DNA of 64,000 nucleotides from Mycobacterium ahvazicum (GCF_900176255.2 NZ_FXEG02000002.1:372001-436000); one strand, 5' to 3'; counted from the stretch's first letter, positions 9,889-19,436 are shown. Notes: a model not told the origin generated them from the letters alone. Translations and numbers: made by a program.

Positions 9889-12264
9889 CTACACCATGTC
9901 GTTGTCGGTGAGCCAGCGCATCACCGGCCAGCCGATGAACACCGGTACCCAACAGGTCAGCACCCGGTACAGCAGCACCGACGGGACCCCGACGGCGGCC
10001 GGCACTCCGAAGGCCGCCAGCCCACCGATCAGGGCCGCCTCGACGGCGCCCACACCGCCGGGTGTCGGGGCGGCCGAGGCGAGCGTGCCGCCGACCATCG
10101 TCACGACGGTGCAGGTGACGAACGTCGCGCCGCCGCCGAACGCCTGCACACTGGTCCACAGCGCCAGTGCTGCGCCGAGAGTTGTTCCAGCACAACCGAG
10201 TACGATCAGCGAGAGCCTCCGCGGTTCACGGACCAGCTCGACGAGATCCTCGGCGACCTCCTGTAGCCGCGGACGCACCGCTGTCGACAGCCAGCTGCGG
10301 AGCTTGGGCACGAACAAGAACGTCCCGATGATGCCCAGCGCCACACCCGCGAGCAGATAGAGCACCGTGGCATCGGGAACGAAATGTGAAAGGTCCATCG
10401 ACGCGCCCGCCACGGTGCTGAACAAGATCAGCAACACCAGGTGCATGATTACCTGCACCGATTGCTGCAAGGCCACCGCGGCGGTGGCCCGCATCACCGA
10501 AAGGCCACCCTTCTGCAAGATCCGGGTGCTCAGCGCCAGGCCGCCGACCCCGGCCGGGGTGGTGGTCGCGGCAAAGGTGTTGGCCACCTGAGCGATCGAC
10601 AGCTTCCAGAAGTTCACCGTGCCGTCCGTGCACGCCCACAAGGCCGCTGCCGCACCCACATACGTCGACGCCGAGATGAACAGCCCCAGCAGCGCCCACC
10701 ACCAGTTCGCGGTTCGCAGTTCGGAAAAGAACGTCGGCACGGTGCTGATGAAGGGGTATGCGACATAGACCAGCGCGCCGAGCAGGATCAACTGGATGAC
10801 CTGGCTACGGGTGAACCGGGTGATGGTTTCCTTCTTGATCTGATCCGCACCGGTCTGGGATTTGACTTCGGCGCGGGCGGCCGAGATGACGGCGGACGCA
10901 TCGCCGACCGACTTCCGCACTCGTTTGGGCACAGCGGATTTGGTGAGCCGACGGGACGCGGTCAAGATGGCGTCCTTACCGAAGGTGTCGATCGCCGCCC
11001 GCACCGCCGACTTCGCGTCGTATAGCGCCGTCGTCGTCACCAGAAGCTGTGCCAGGTCGGACTGCAGCTGCGCGTCGGTGGCACCGTATTCGGCGTTGCC
11101 GAACCCACCGAACAGCACGGTGCCGTCCTCGACGGTGATCTCGTGGCAGCGCAGGTCGCCGTGCGAGATCTGGTACTCGTGCAACTTTCGCAGCGATTCC
11201 CATACCCGCGCCACCGGCGTGGTCTTGGTGCATTCGTCGAGCGCGATGCCCCGAACGGGCTTGTGCGCGTATAACGTCCAGCCCCGGTCCAGGGCCGCGA
11301 AGGCGATCGTCGACGTGTTCGCCACGCCGGCCTCGCCGATCGCGATGGCCATCAACGCGCGGTGCTCGACGGCGCGGCTCATCGAGGCTTGGAAGGGGGC
11401 GGTCTCCGCGTCGCGCAGCCGCAGCTTGCGCCACAGCTCGCGCAGTGCGCCGCCGCTGCGCTGGTGCGGGCCGTACAACTCGATTGCGGCCGTCGAGTCC
11501 GGGTCCCCCGAATCGGTCGACAGCACCAGCGGACCCGGCCCGGCGGGGCGGACCACCATCAGCCGCGACACGATGAACCCGCGCTTGGCCATCGCTCGCA
11601 CCGCGGCCGCCAGCGGGACTTCCAACGCCGGCGTTCCGACGGCCAGCACCACCAGCGCTCCGACGAACCATCCCACCGCCAACCCCACCAGGGAACGGGC
11701 CGGGACGATCGCGCTGATCAACAGGTGAATCGGGACGAACGCGAGCAGCAGCGCCCACCACCAGTGCCGCCAGCGCGCGGGCAGCCAGGGGCCGGAAACC
11801 GTCAGCACCGCGGCCAGCATCGCGATCCAGCGCGGATCGTCGAGGAACTGCGCCGGCAGCGTGCTCAACCGGTCCGAGACATCGAAGTGCCACCGGGGTG
11901 CGGCGAGACGGTTGCTGCTGATCGACAACGGCAGTGCCGCCAGAACCGCGGCAGCTCCATAGGCGCCCAACAGCTTCCATTGGCGGGCGACGACCAGACC
12001 GATCAGGATCATGAACGGCAGCGCCAGAATCGCGAATCCGTACAGCAGGTAAACCACATCGGCCTGGGTGGGCGACAAGACCCCGACGATCCGCGAGATG
12101 GATTTCTCCAGCAGAATCCAGCGGCTGCGGGTGACCAGCGAACCGGTGATCACCGTCGCGAGAAAAGCGGTGGCCAGGATCAGCCGCAGAATGTCATTGG
12201 TGCGCCGGTTGACCGGTTGCAGCAAGCTGCCAGAGACGCTGATGTCGCGCCCGTCAACTCGCAT
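9889..12264 (-). CDS. Integral membrane protein: pseudokinase-like domain plus UPF0104/LPG-synthase-type membrane domain
   Basis: A 791-residue protein matching Mtb Rv0585c by position and layout. Residues 25-220 hold about six hydrophobic segments. Residues 230-440 form a cytoplasmic domain with a kinase-like core: LHEYQISHGDLRCHE (HGD at 368-370) and LFGGFG (385-389). Where active kinases have Asn and DFG, this protein has Glu375 and GFG, so it is probably not catalytic. The C-terminal 320 residues carry seven or eight more membrane segments typical of the lysylphosphatidylglycerol synthase/flippase membrane fold (PF03706), including TTPAGVGGLALSTR and PTPGGVGAVEAAL. No aminoacyl-transfer domain is present. 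A role in lipid or polyprenol translocation is only inference. Confidence 0.8.
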   Translation of the reverse strand: MRVDGRDISVSGSLLQPVNRRTNDILRLILATAFLATVITGSLVTRSRWILLEKSISRIVGVLSPTQADVVYLLYGFAILALPFMILIGLVVARQWKLLGAYGAAAVLAALPLSISSNRLAAPRWHFDVSDRLSTLPAQFLDDPRWIAMLAAVLTVSGPWLPARWRHWWWALLLAFVPIHLLISAIVPARSLVGLAVGWFVGALVVLAVGTPALEVPLAAAVRAMAKRGFIVSRLMVVRPAGPGPLVLSTDSGDPDSTAAIELYGPHQRSGGALRELWRKLRLRDAETAPFQASMSRAVEHRALMAIAIGEAGVANTSTIAFAALDRGWTLYAHKPVRGIALDECTKTTPVARVWESLRKLHEYQISHGDLRCHEITVEDGTVLFGGFGNAEYGATDAQLQSDLAQLLVTTTALYDAKSAVRAAIDTFGKDAILTASRRLTKSAVPKRVRKSVGDASAVISAARAEVKSQTGADQIKKETITRFTRSQVIQLILLGALVYVAYPFISTVPTFFSELRTANWWWALLGLFISASTYVGAAAALWACTDGTVNFWKLSIAQVANTFAATTTPAGVGGLALSTRILQKGGLSVMRATAAVALQQSVQVIMHLVLLILFSTVAGASMDLSHFVPDATVLYLLAGVALGIIGTFLFVPKLRSWLSTAVRPRLQEVAEDLVELVREPRRLSLIVLGCAGTTLGAALALWTSVQAFGGGATFVTCTVVTMVGGTLASAAPTPGGVGAVEAALIGGLAAFGVPAAVGVPSVLLYRVLTCWVPVFIGWPVMRWLTDNDMV

Positions 12265-12352
12265 GTCAGGATCCTTCGGATCGGGGCCACGCTGTTAGCC
12301 GCCCGCCGACAACTTAACCGGATACCTTCGGGCAAGCGTGCATGAACCTGAC

Positions 12353-12426
12353 GGAAAGCTTGTTCACCTGCGGGTAAACGGTAGCGGGCGCCGAAGCCGG
12401 GCACAGCCTGCGGACAGCTTGCTCAC
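12353..12426. repeat. Two degenerate direct repeats in a divergent promoter region
   Basis: GGAAAGCTTGTTCAC (12353-12367) and GGACAGCTTGCTCAC (12412-12426) match at 13 of 15 positions. Each is followed by a related GGGT...CGCCGAAG segment, shorter in the second copy. They lie in the 204-base gap between the divergent membrane-protein and methyltransferase genes. They could be paired binding sites or the remains of a small duplication. Confidence 0.4.
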
Positions 12427-12468
12427 GTAGGGTCGCCGAAGGCGGGATTCAACCGGGAGGACGTGAGG

Positions 12469-13416
12469 GTGGCCAGGACCGATAACGACAGCTGGGAGAT
12501 CACCGAGAGCGTGGGGGCGACGGCACTGGGCGTCGCGGCGTCCCGCGCGGCGGAGACCGAGAGCGACAATCCCCTGATCCGCGACCCGTTCGCGCGGGTG
12601 TTCCTCGACGCGGCCGGCGACGGGGTGTGGAACTGGTACTCCGCTGCGCGGTTACCCGACGAATTGCTGGAAACCGAACCCAATCTGGCTCAGCAGATGC
12701 AGGCGATGGTCGGCTACATGGCCTCCCGGACCGCCTTTTTCGATGCGTTCTTCATCGATGCCGCCACCGCCGGCATTTCCCAGGCCGTCATCCTGGCGGC
12801 CGGCCTGGACTCGCGGTCCTGGCGGTTGCCATGGCCGGACGGCATCACGGTCTACGAGCTCGACCAGCCCAAGGTGCTGGACTTCAAGGCGTCGACGTTG
12901 GCTGAGCACGGGGCCGAACCCGCCTGCAACAGGGTCGCGGTCCCGGTGGACTTGCGCCAGGATTGGCCAACGGCGTTGCGGGAGGCCGGTTTTGACGCCT
13001 CGAGGCCGAGCGTCTGGTCGGCCGAGGGGCTGATGCCCTATCTGCCGGCCGCGGCCCAGGAGCTTTTGTTCGAACGCGTGCAGGCGCTGACCGTCCCCGG
13101 CAGCCGGGTCGGCGTGGAGGCGTTGGGGCCGAAGTTTCTCGATCCCGAGGCCCGGGCGCGCCGGCGGGCACGGATGGATCGCGTCCGCGAGGTGTTCGCG
13201 AAAGTGGACCCGCAGCGCCAGGTCCCCACCACCGACGAACTGTGGTACTTCGAGGAGCGCGAGGACGTGGGCCAGTGGTTCGGCCGCCATGGCTGGGACG
13301 TGACGGTGACGCCGTCGCTGGAACTGATGGCCGGCTATGGTCGCAGACCGGCGCCAGAGGTCGAGAATGACGTGCCCGGGAACCTGTTCGTGGCCGCGCA
13401 GCGCTCTGGGACGTGA
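12469..13416 (+). CDS. Putative SAM-dependent methyltransferase (leucine carboxyl methyltransferase-like)
   Basis: A 315-residue member of the large mycobacterial family related to Rv0725c/Rv0726c (PF04072). The family start [22 protein letters not shown] is intact. The SAM site is seen in [14 protein letters not shown] near residues 107-120, [11 protein letters not shown] near 129-139, and [10 protein letters not shown] near 180-190. Substrates in this family are unknown. The start is set by the ribosome-binding site: GGGAGG at 12455-12460 is eight bases before the GTG at 12469 but only two before the GTG at 12463. It stands alone and is divergent from the preceding membrane protein. Confidence 0.88.
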   Translation: MARTDNDSWEITESVGATALGVAASRAAETESDNPLIRDPFARVFLDAAGDGVWNWYSAARLPDELLETEPNLAQQMQAMVGYMASRTAFFDAFFIDAATAGISQAVILAAGLDSRSWRLPWPDGITVYELDQPKVLDFKASTLAEHGAEPACNRVAVPVDLRQDWPTALREAGFDASRPSVWSAEGLMPYLPAAAQELLFERVQALTVPGSRVGVEALGPKFLDPEARARRRARMDRVREVFAKVDPQRQVPTTDELWYFEEREDVGQWFGRHGWDVTVTPSLELMAGYGRRPAPEVENDVPGNLFVAAQRSGT

Positions 13417-13550
13417 TTCGCGGCGCGATCTCATCAGCCCTACAGCGGTTGTTCGTGTCGATGTAACGGCTGGTTAGACCTTCATGGCGAATGCTGTGGG
13501 CGGGCCCGACGCTGTCGTCGGAATGGCTAACGCGCCGAACAGGAGAAGCC

Positions 13551-14972
13551 ATGAGCATTGCCAGGGTCGCGCCCGGTGCTGTCACCGGGCAACGCGACGG
13601 AAAGGCAATCGAAATAGCCTTTTCGGGACGGTTTGGGTTTGGTATCTACCGCTGGGCCTACCTACCGTTCGAGGTACCGCCGGGTGTGCAACAAATTCGG
13701 GTGACCACCTCGCATGACTCCGGCATGGGCGGGCCAGCGCGAAATGTGTTGGACCTGGGTATGTTTGGGGCCGCAGGCCACGAACTGGGCAATGCCGCCG
13801 GATTCCGGGGCTGGTCGGGCGGGGCCCGTGACGAGTTCATGATCTCCAGCTCTTATGCCACACCCGGGTACCTGGCCGGTCCGATCGAACCGGGCGTGTG
13901 GGCGGTGGCGCTGGGCCCGGTGGTCCTCAGCCCGTGGGGGATGGCCTGGCAGGTGACGGTCGCGTTGGACTACCAGCCGCCGGTCGGGCCACCGGTGACG
14001 CAGAGCACATCGACGGCGTTCACACCCGCCTCTGTCGGAGCGCGCTGGTACCGCGGTGATCTGCATCTGCACACCGAGCACTCCGACGGTGAGCGCGATC
14101 CCGGTGAATTGGTGTCGGCCGCGCACGCCGGCGGGCTCGACTTCATCGTCTCGACCGAACACAACACCAATTCAGCCAACCGGGTATGGCCCACCTGCCG
14201 CACCGGATCGCTGTTGGTGATTCCGGGCGTCGAGGTCACCACGCGGCACGGACACTGGCTCGCGGCCGGCCTGCCCCCGGGCGGTTGGGTCGACTGGCGC
14301 TACGGGCCGAGCGACGGGGTGTTCGGCCGCTTCGCCGCCGAGGTGCGCCAAGCCGGCGGCTTGGTGGTCGCCGCCCATCCTGCCGCGCCGCTGCCGGGCT
14401 CGGCGTGGGAATTCGGCTTCGCCGACGTGGACGCGTTAGAGGTATGGAACGGCCGCTGGAACGTCGATGATGAAGTCTCCCTGCGTATTTGGCAACGGCT
14501 CTTGCGACAGGGCCGACGCATCGTCGCCGTCGGCGGCAGCGACTCGCACGCCAAACGGCAAGTGGTCGGTGCACCGCAGACCGCCGTGCATGCCGACGAA
14601 CTGTCGACGACGGCGATCATCGACGGGTTGCGCCGGGGCCGCTCGTACATCGCGGGATCGCGCGATGTCGCATGCGAGCTGACCGCGTCCGGTCCGAGCG
14701 GCGACGTGGCCGGGCCCGGGCAGCAGTTGCGGGTGCGGACCGGTGACGCGGTGACGGTCACCGCGGTCATCAGTGGCGCTCCCGGCACCACCGCCGCCCT
14801 GATCACCGCGGCGGGCTGCGCCGGCCGGGCGCCGGTAGCCTCGGCGGGGAGCAGGCTGCAGTGGGAGCTCGATGCCGCGTCCGCGCGTTTTGCCCGGCTC
14901 GAAGTCCGCGACCGGCGGCGGGGCCGGCTCGGCGCGATGGTCGCCTTGACGAATCCGGTGTGGCTAGCCTGA
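13551..14972 (+). CDS. CehA/McbA-family PHP-type metallohydrolase
   Basis: A 473-residue protein with a PHP-type metal-binding phosphoesterase domain in its second half. Metal ligands are visible in GDLHLHTEHSDGE (residues 169-181), STEHNTNS (201-208), VIPGVEVTTRHGHW, VVAAHPAAPLPG and VGGSDSHAK. The first 150 residues form a beta-rich domain (FEVPPGVQQIRV...), and the last 100 residues are another beta-rich domain. CehA and McbA cleave carbaryl, but most relatives are uncharacterised, so only hydrolase or phosphoesterase activity is inferred. There is no signal peptide. The ATG at 13551 follows AGGAG by five bases; an in-frame ATG 20 codons earlier is rejected because it has no ribosome-binding site and adds no family-like sequence. 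Confidence 0.85.
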   Translation: MSIARVAPGAVTGQRDGKAIEIAFSGRFGFGIYRWAYLPFEVPPGVQQIRVTTSHDSGMGGPARNVLDLGMFGAAGHELGNAAGFRGWSGGARDEFMISSSYATPGYLAGPIEPGVWAVALGPVVLSPWGMAWQVTVALDYQPPVGPPVTQSTSTAFTPASVGARWYRGDLHLHTEHSDGERDPGELVSAAHAGGLDFIVSTEHNTNSANRVWPTCRTGSLLVIPGVEVTTRHGHWLAAGLPPGGWVDWRYGPSDGVFGRFAAEVRQAGGLVVAAHPAAPLPGSAWEFGFADVDALEVWNGRWNVDDEVSLRIWQRLLRQGRRIVAVGGSDSHAKRQVVGAPQTAVHADELSTTAIIDGLRRGRSYIAGSRDVACELTASGPSGDVAGPGQQLRVRTGDAVTVTAVISGAPGTTAALITAAGCAGRAPVASAGSRLQWELDAASARFARLEVRDRRRGRLGAMVALTNPVWLA

Positions 14973-15030
14973 GAAGAGGCCAAGCACAGCGGCATTCGCG
15001 GCATCGGCGCGCGCTGAGGAGAGGAACGAG

Positions 15031-15546
15031 ATGGAAACCTGGGACGCGATCTGTGCGCGACGCAACGTCCGGCAGTACCAGCCGCAACCGGTGTCGGACG
15101 ACGATCTGAACAGGATCGTCGAGGCCGGATGGCGAGCACCGTCGGCGAAAAATCGCCAGCCGTGGGACTTTGTGATCGTCACCGACCCGGTGCAGCTGCA
15201 GGAGCTGTCCACAGTCTGGCGCGGTGCCGGTCACATCGCGTCGGCCCCGGCCGCGATCGTGTTGGTGATTCCGGTGCCGCCGGACGAGCGCCGGCTGGTG
15301 ACCGACAACTACGACGTCGGTCAGGCGACGATGGCGATGATGATCGCGGCCACCGACCTGGGCATCGGCACCGGCCATTCTTCGGTGGGGGACCAGGAGA
15401 AGGCGCGTTCGATCCTGGGCGTGCCGGATGACTATCTGGTGGCTTTCATGCTTGGCGTCGGATATCCGGCCGATCGCCCGATCGCTCCGATCCGCAAGCC
15501 GGATCGGCGCCCGTTCGACGAAGTCGTCCACCGCGGACGCTGGTGA
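15031..15546 (+). CDS. FMN-dependent nitroreductase-family oxidoreductase
   Basis: A 171-residue nitroreductase-fold protein. The FMN phosphate-binding start CARRNVRQYQPQPVS, the segment WRAPSAKNRQPWDFVIV, and a late LGVPDDYLVAFMLGVGYPAD are all family-typical. The enzyme would reduce nitro, quinone or flavin-type substrates with NAD(P)H. GAGGAGAGG lies a few bases before the ATG. Its TGA overlaps the GTG of the next methyltransferase (GTGA), which suggests a two-gene transcript. The natural substrate is unknown. Confidence 0.88.
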   Translation: METWDAICARRNVRQYQPQPVSDDDLNRIVEAGWRAPSAKNRQPWDFVIVTDPVQLQELSTVWRGAGHIASAPAAIVLVIPVPPDERRLVTDNYDVGQATMAMMIAATDLGIGTGHSSVGDQEKARSILGVPDDYLVAFMLGVGYPADRPIAPIRKPDRRPFDEVVHRGRW

Positions 15547-16364
15547 GGGCGGGCATCGTGGCAGCGGACATGGCGCTGGCGCGCCGGCATCGCGGCGAAT
15601 ACGGATACGACGGGTCTTTTCACAACGTCTCGCCGGTAGCGCAGGTGGCCGGCGTGGCCGGTATTTCCGCCGCCCTCTTCGCGGGTGCGGCAGTCGCCCT
15701 GGCCCGCGGTAACCGGCTGGCGGCGGTACTCGGCGCGGCCTCGGCGGTGGAGGTTCTGGCGACCGCAGCGTCGTATATCTACGCCACCAGGAGCGGCAAG
15801 TTCGTGGTGTGGGAGCGGATCCTCGACGAGTTGGGGCTGCAAGGCGACGAAACCGTGCTCGATCTCGGGTGTGGGCGCGGTGCGGTGTTGCTGGCCGCGG
15901 CCAAGCGGGTGCCGCGGGGCCGTGCGATAGGCGTCGACCTGTGGCGCGCGGACCAGACCAAGAATTCGCAGCAGTCCACGCTGTCCAACGCGGATCTGGA
16001 AAGCGTCGCTGACCGCGTCGAGGTGCGGACCGCCGACATGACCGCGCTGCCGTTGGCCGACGAGAGCGTCGACGCGATCGTCAGCAGTTTGGCCATCCAC
16101 AACATCGCGACTCACGAGGGCCGGCGAAAGGCGCTGCAAGAAGCGATTCGGGTGCTGCGTCCGGGTGGTCGACTCGCGATCGCCGACCTGTGGGAAACGA
16201 ACCGCCATGCCGGCTACTTGCGTCGACTGGGCTGGCACGACGTGCGGCGGCGCAATCTCGGCTGGCGGATGTGGTACGGCGGCCCCTGGGTCGCGACGCG
16301 CGTGGTCACCGCGACCAAGCCCGGCCGATTACCGACTCAGGATCTCGCTGTAGTCGACGAGTAG
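15543..16364 (+). CDS. Class I SAM-dependent methyltransferase with N-terminal membrane segments
   Basis: A 273-residue protein. About residues 30-80 hold two hydrophobic stretches (VAGVAGISAALFAGAAVAL and AAVLGAASAVEVLATAASYI), which suggest membrane anchoring. A Rossmann methyltransferase follows: VLDLGCGRGAVLL near 104-116, GVDLWRADQT near 133-142, and VRTADMTALPLADESVDAIVSSLAIHNI further on. The substrate is not evident; the anchor favours a lipid or quinone. The GTG start overlaps the nitroreductase stop, and a second in-frame GTG five codons later is an alternative. The last 36 bases overlap the 3' end of the P450 gene on the other strand. Confidence 0.85.
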   Translation: MRAGIVAADMALARRHRGEYGYDGSFHNVSPVAQVAGVAGISAALFAGAAVALARGNRLAAVLGAASAVEVLATAASYIYATRSGKFVVWERILDELGLQGDETVLDLGCGRGAVLLAAAKRVPRGRAIGVDLWRADQTKNSQQSTLSNADLESVADRVEVRTADMTALPLADESVDAIVSSLAIHNIATHEGRRKALQEAIRVLRPGGRLAIADLWETNRHAGYLRRLGWHDVRRRNLGWRMWYGGPWVATRVVTATKPGRLPTQDLAVVDE

Positions 16365-17603
16365 ATGCCGTGGGCCGCGGAATACCTGGCTGATGCGATA
16401 AGGCGGTGGATCTTCAACCAGCCGTGGACCTTTCACCCGGCGCAGGAAAGCCTCGAACGCGGTGTTGACTTCCAGCCGGGCCAGCGGTCCACCGAAACAC
16501 ACGTGAATGCCGCGGCCCCAACCCACGTGCTCGTTGTCGGCCCGCCGCGGGTCGAACGTGTTGGGGTCGCAGAAGCGGCGCGGATCCCGGTTGGCGGCGC
16601 CGTACATGAGATAGATGGGCGCACCTTTGGGGATCGTCGTGCCCGCGATGTCGATGTCGGCCAGCGCCGAACGGGTCGGGAAGAATTGCACCGAAGACTG
16701 CAATCGCAGCACTTCTTCGATGGCACCGGGGATCAGTTCCGGCTTTTCGCAGAGTAATTCGATCGACCACGGGTTGCGCAGCACGGTGAGAATGCAATGC
16801 GAGATCAGATTGACCGTTGAGTCGTGACCGGCGACGAACAACAGGATGGTGTTGTTGACGATCGCACTCGTCGACATCTGGCCGTCGGGTCCGTCGTCGT
16901 GGACCAACTGCGAAATCATCCCGGGCCCAGGGGACTTCGCGGCCTTCTCGACCAGACCGATGATGTACTCGTTGAGTTCGGCGTCGGCGGCTTCGCCCTT
17001 GGCGCGCCGGGTCTGGCCCTCCTCGGTTTGGATGTCGGGGCCGAGATCGAATATGCCGGAAGCGATGTCGGTGACCCACGCGTGAAACTGGGGTTCGTCT
17101 TCGACGGGTATGCCCATGATTCGGCAGATCACATTGACCGGCAACGGGTAAGCGAACTCGTCGACCACGTCCATCCGGGTCTTACCCGTTGTCTTGTCGA
17201 GCATGTCGTTGACGAGCTGTTCGCAAAACGGCTCTTGGCCCGGGATCAGCTCCGGCGATTCCGGCGGCCCGAAAAAGCGCATGCACTGGCGGCGTGCCCG
17301 GTCATGGTCGGGCGGGTCCTGCGCGATGAAGCTCGGCTCCCGGCCGTAGGCCCCGGTGATTTCGGAGGCCATCTCGTCCGCGCCCAGCCGGTTGCGGCTG
17401 ACGGCCGCGGGGCGTCCCTTGCGCAGGTCGGAACTCACCCGCGGGTCGTGGGCCAGCGCCATCAGCTCCTCGTACCCGGTGACCGCATAGATGCCATTGG
17501 TCACCCGCACCACCGGTGTCTTGCGCAGCTCGTCGAAGTACGGATAGGGATTCGCGCGGTTTTCGTACCGCATCGCGGCGTCGAATGCTTCCTCGGGAGT
17601 CAT
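16329..17603 (-). CDS. Cytochrome P450 in a ferredoxin/reductase cassette
   Basis: A 424-residue soluble P450. The oxygen-activation motif AGHDST is at 258-263, ExxR is E297-R300, and the haem-binding block WGRGIHVCFGG has its cysteine at 369. The first aromatic of the haem block is Trp362 rather than the usual Phe. The N-terminus (YENRANPYPYFDELRKTPVV) is typical of soluble mycobacterial P450s. It is the last gene of a cassette with ferredoxin and ferredoxin reductase directly upstream, so its electron supply is encoded with it. The substrate is unknown. Its 3' end overlaps the convergent methyltransferase gene by 36 bases. Confidence 0.93.
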   Translation of the reverse strand: MTPEEAFDAAMRYENRANPYPYFDELRKTPVVRVTNGIYAVTGYEELMALAHDPRVSSDLRKGRPAAVSRNRLGADEMASEITGAYGREPSFIAQDPPDHDRARRQCMRFFGPPESPELIPGQEPFCEQLVNDMLDKTTGKTRMDVVDEFAYPLPVNVICRIMGIPVEDEPQFHAWVTDIASGIFDLGPDIQTEEGQTRRAKGEAADAELNEYIIGLVEKAAKSPGPGMISQLVHDDGPDGQMSTSAIVNNTILLFVAGHDSTVNLISHCILTVLRNPWSIELLCEKPELIPGAIEEVLRLQSSVQFFPTRSALADIDIAGTTIPKGAPIYLMYGAANRDPRRFCDPNTFDPRRADNEHVGWGRGIHVCFGGPLARLEVNTAFEAFLRRVKGPRLVEDPPPYRISQVFRGPRHLLVDYSEILSR

Positions 17604-17673
17604 TGGCGCCGCTCCTTCACATCGCTCTTTTGCTCTGCCTCGTCGCCGGCGCGCGTCATGCGCAGGTCCTCAC

Positions 17674-19053
17674 TCATCGCTGCCGGGGCCGGAATTCCGC
17701 GCGCCGTTCGCTGGGGTCATGTCCCGTCAACACCACGTCGGGTGTCTCGGTCGGCACGCCGCGTGCGGGAAAGTCGGCCGGCATCACGCGCATGTTCTCC
17801 GGGAAGTCGAAACCCGGCGGATGCGGCGGGAACGGTCCCGAGCGCGCGATCTGGTCGCGGTAGAAGTCGATCCATTTCGCGTGGTTGAAGGTGACCGCGC
17901 CGACGATGCGCCCGCGGCGGCCATAAGCCGCGGCAAACCGCCGCGCTCTGACCGAGCCCTGAGTGAAGACGATCTCGTCGCCGAAGGACGGCACACCGAC
18001 GGATTTGATGTTGACGCCGAATTGGGCCGACCAGAACTGCGGGACCAGCAGGTGCGCCCAGCGGTCGACCTCGTTGCAGACCATGTTGTGTGCCGCGACC
18101 CGCGCGCCCAGCACGGCGTTGTCCCAATGCTCCATCGCCAGGAATTCGTAGTCGTAGAGAACATGCGGAGCCCGGGCGATGTCGCCGGCCACGAAGATGC
18201 GGTTGGTCACCACGGCGTTGATATCGAACGCGCGGCACCCGGCGTCGCACCCCACGCCCCAGAACCCGGCCGCCAACCCGGCGCCCTCAAGCCACTCGAC
18301 ATTGCGGATCGAGCCCAGCGAGGTCAGCACCACGTCGACGTCGAGCGTGCTGCCATCGGAGAGCCGGGCGCGTCGTACCCGCCCGTCGGCATCCCCGTCC
18401 AGCGCGAGCACCGACACCCCGGTGCGCAGATCCACCCCGGCGTCGCGCTGCATCTCGGCAGCGATCGCGCCGATCACGCCGCCCAGCGGACCGCTCAGCG
18501 GTGCCGGACCCCGCTCGGTGACCGTGACTTCCAAGCCGAGTTCGCGGCAGACCGAGGCGGCCTCCGATCCGATGAACCCCGAACCGATGATCAGCACCCG
18601 GCGCGGGCGGGCGGCCAACGCGGCCTGCAATCGCGCGGCGTCGGCCCTGGTGCGCAGCGTGTAGACGCCTTGCAGCGCGGCCTCGTCCGGGTTGGGCCAC
18701 CGCCGCGACCGCACACCCGTGGCGATCAGCAGACTGTCACCCGATACCTCACTGCCGTCGGCAAGGCGGACCACCTGGCTGGCCCGGTCCAGGCCGGTCG
18801 CGGCCACCCCGAGGCGCCACTGGGCATCCACCGCACGCAGCCGCGGCAGCTTGGTGTGATCGGCTGGCACCCAGCCCTTGAGGACCTGCTTGGACAACGG
18901 CGGCCGGTCATACGGCTCGTCCGGCTCGTCGCCGACGATGGTCAGCTGACCCCGAAAACCCTCTTCGCGCAGCGCTTCGGCGGCACGCAGGCCGGCCAGC
19001 GAGGCGCCGACGATGACGATGCGTCCGTTGTCCTTGAAGTCCTTCGGATCCAC
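17674..19053 (-). CDS. NAD(P)H-dependent ferredoxin reductase
   Basis: A 459-residue FAD flavoprotein of the putidaredoxin-reductase type that passes electrons from NAD(P)H to a ferredoxin. Two dinucleotide-binding motifs are visible: IVIVGASLAGLRAAEAL near residues 12-28 for FAD, and VLIIGSGFIGSEAASV near 153-168 for NAD(P)H. The FAD-contacting strand NRIFVAGDIARAP lies near 285-297. The N-terminal EPYDRPPLSKQVL matches the family. Translation starts with GTG nine bases after the ferredoxin stop. The downstream P450 starts 70 bases later. The C-terminus is about 50 residues longer than the shortest family members. Confidence 0.92.
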   Translation of the reverse strand: MDPKDFKDNGRIVIVGASLAGLRAAEALREEGFRGQLTIVGDEPDEPYDRPPLSKQVLKGWVPADHTKLPRLRAVDAQWRLGVAATGLDRASQVVRLADGSEVSGDSLLIATGVRSRRWPNPDEAALQGVYTLRTRADAARLQAALAARPRRVLIIGSGFIGSEAASVCRELGLEVTVTERGPAPLSGPLGGVIGAIAAEMQRDAGVDLRTGVSVLALDGDADGRVRRARLSDGSTLDVDVVLTSLGSIRNVEWLEGAGLAAGFWGVGCDAGCRAFDINAVVTNRIFVAGDIARAPHVLYDYEFLAMEHWDNAVLGARVAAHNMVCNEVDRWAHLLVPQFWSAQFGVNIKSVGVPSFGDEIVFTQGSVRARRFAAAYGRRGRIVGAVTFNHAKWIDFYRDQIARSGPFPPHPPGFDFPENMRVMPADFPARGVPTETPDVVLTGHDPSERRAEFRPRQR

Positions 19054-19062
19054 GGCCGGCCG

Positions 19063-19263
19063 CTACTGCCCGTCGAGCTTGTCGACGATGATCGCCTGCA
19101 CCGGGCAGGCGGCCGCCGCCCGCAGCACCCGCAGGCGCTGATCGTCGTCGGGGTTGGGGTCGTAGCTGAGGGCCTCTTCCCCGTTGAGCTTGAGCACCTC
19201 CGGAGCCAGCGGTACGCAGTGCGCGTACCCCAGACAACGGTTGAGGTCGACAACGATCCGCAT
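19063..19263 (-). CDS. Small 3Fe-4S-type ferredoxin, partner of the adjacent P450
   Basis: A 66-residue electron carrier. The cluster ligands are Cys10 and Cys16 in RCLGYAHC, and Cys53 in AACPVQA. The fourth ligand position of a 4Fe-4S site is Tyr13, the CxxYxxC variant seen in several mycobacterial P450-associated ferredoxins, which predicts a 3Fe-4S cluster. It is the first gene of the ferredoxin-reductase-P450 cassette and ends nine bases before the reductase. The ATG at 19263 gives the standard start MRIVVDLNRC. A longer in-frame start upstream adds a basic, non-conserved stretch and is rejected. Confidence 0.92.
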   Translation of the reverse strand: MRIVVDLNRCLGYAHCVPLAPEVLKLNGEEALSYDPNPDDDQRLRVLRAAAACPVQAIIVDKLDGQ

Positions 19264-19436
19264 AGCGCCTCCGATCCCCCGGGGCCCAAGATCCGACGCC
19301 TGGCAGCGTACCTCTCCCAGGTGAGGCCAATCTCGGTGTTTGCGAAACCCTTTCGCGGGGACGCGCCGCATATCGCTGCGCTATGAAGTCTTCTTCGCGG
19401 GTCGTGGCGACAGGACGGCTAGGGCATGCTGGGTTG

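Noticed and set aside
17719..19386. A 555-codon plus-strand frame opposite the ferredoxin reductase and ferredoxin genes
   Set aside because: The minus-strand genes have full FAD, NAD and iron-sulfur motifs; this frame has none.
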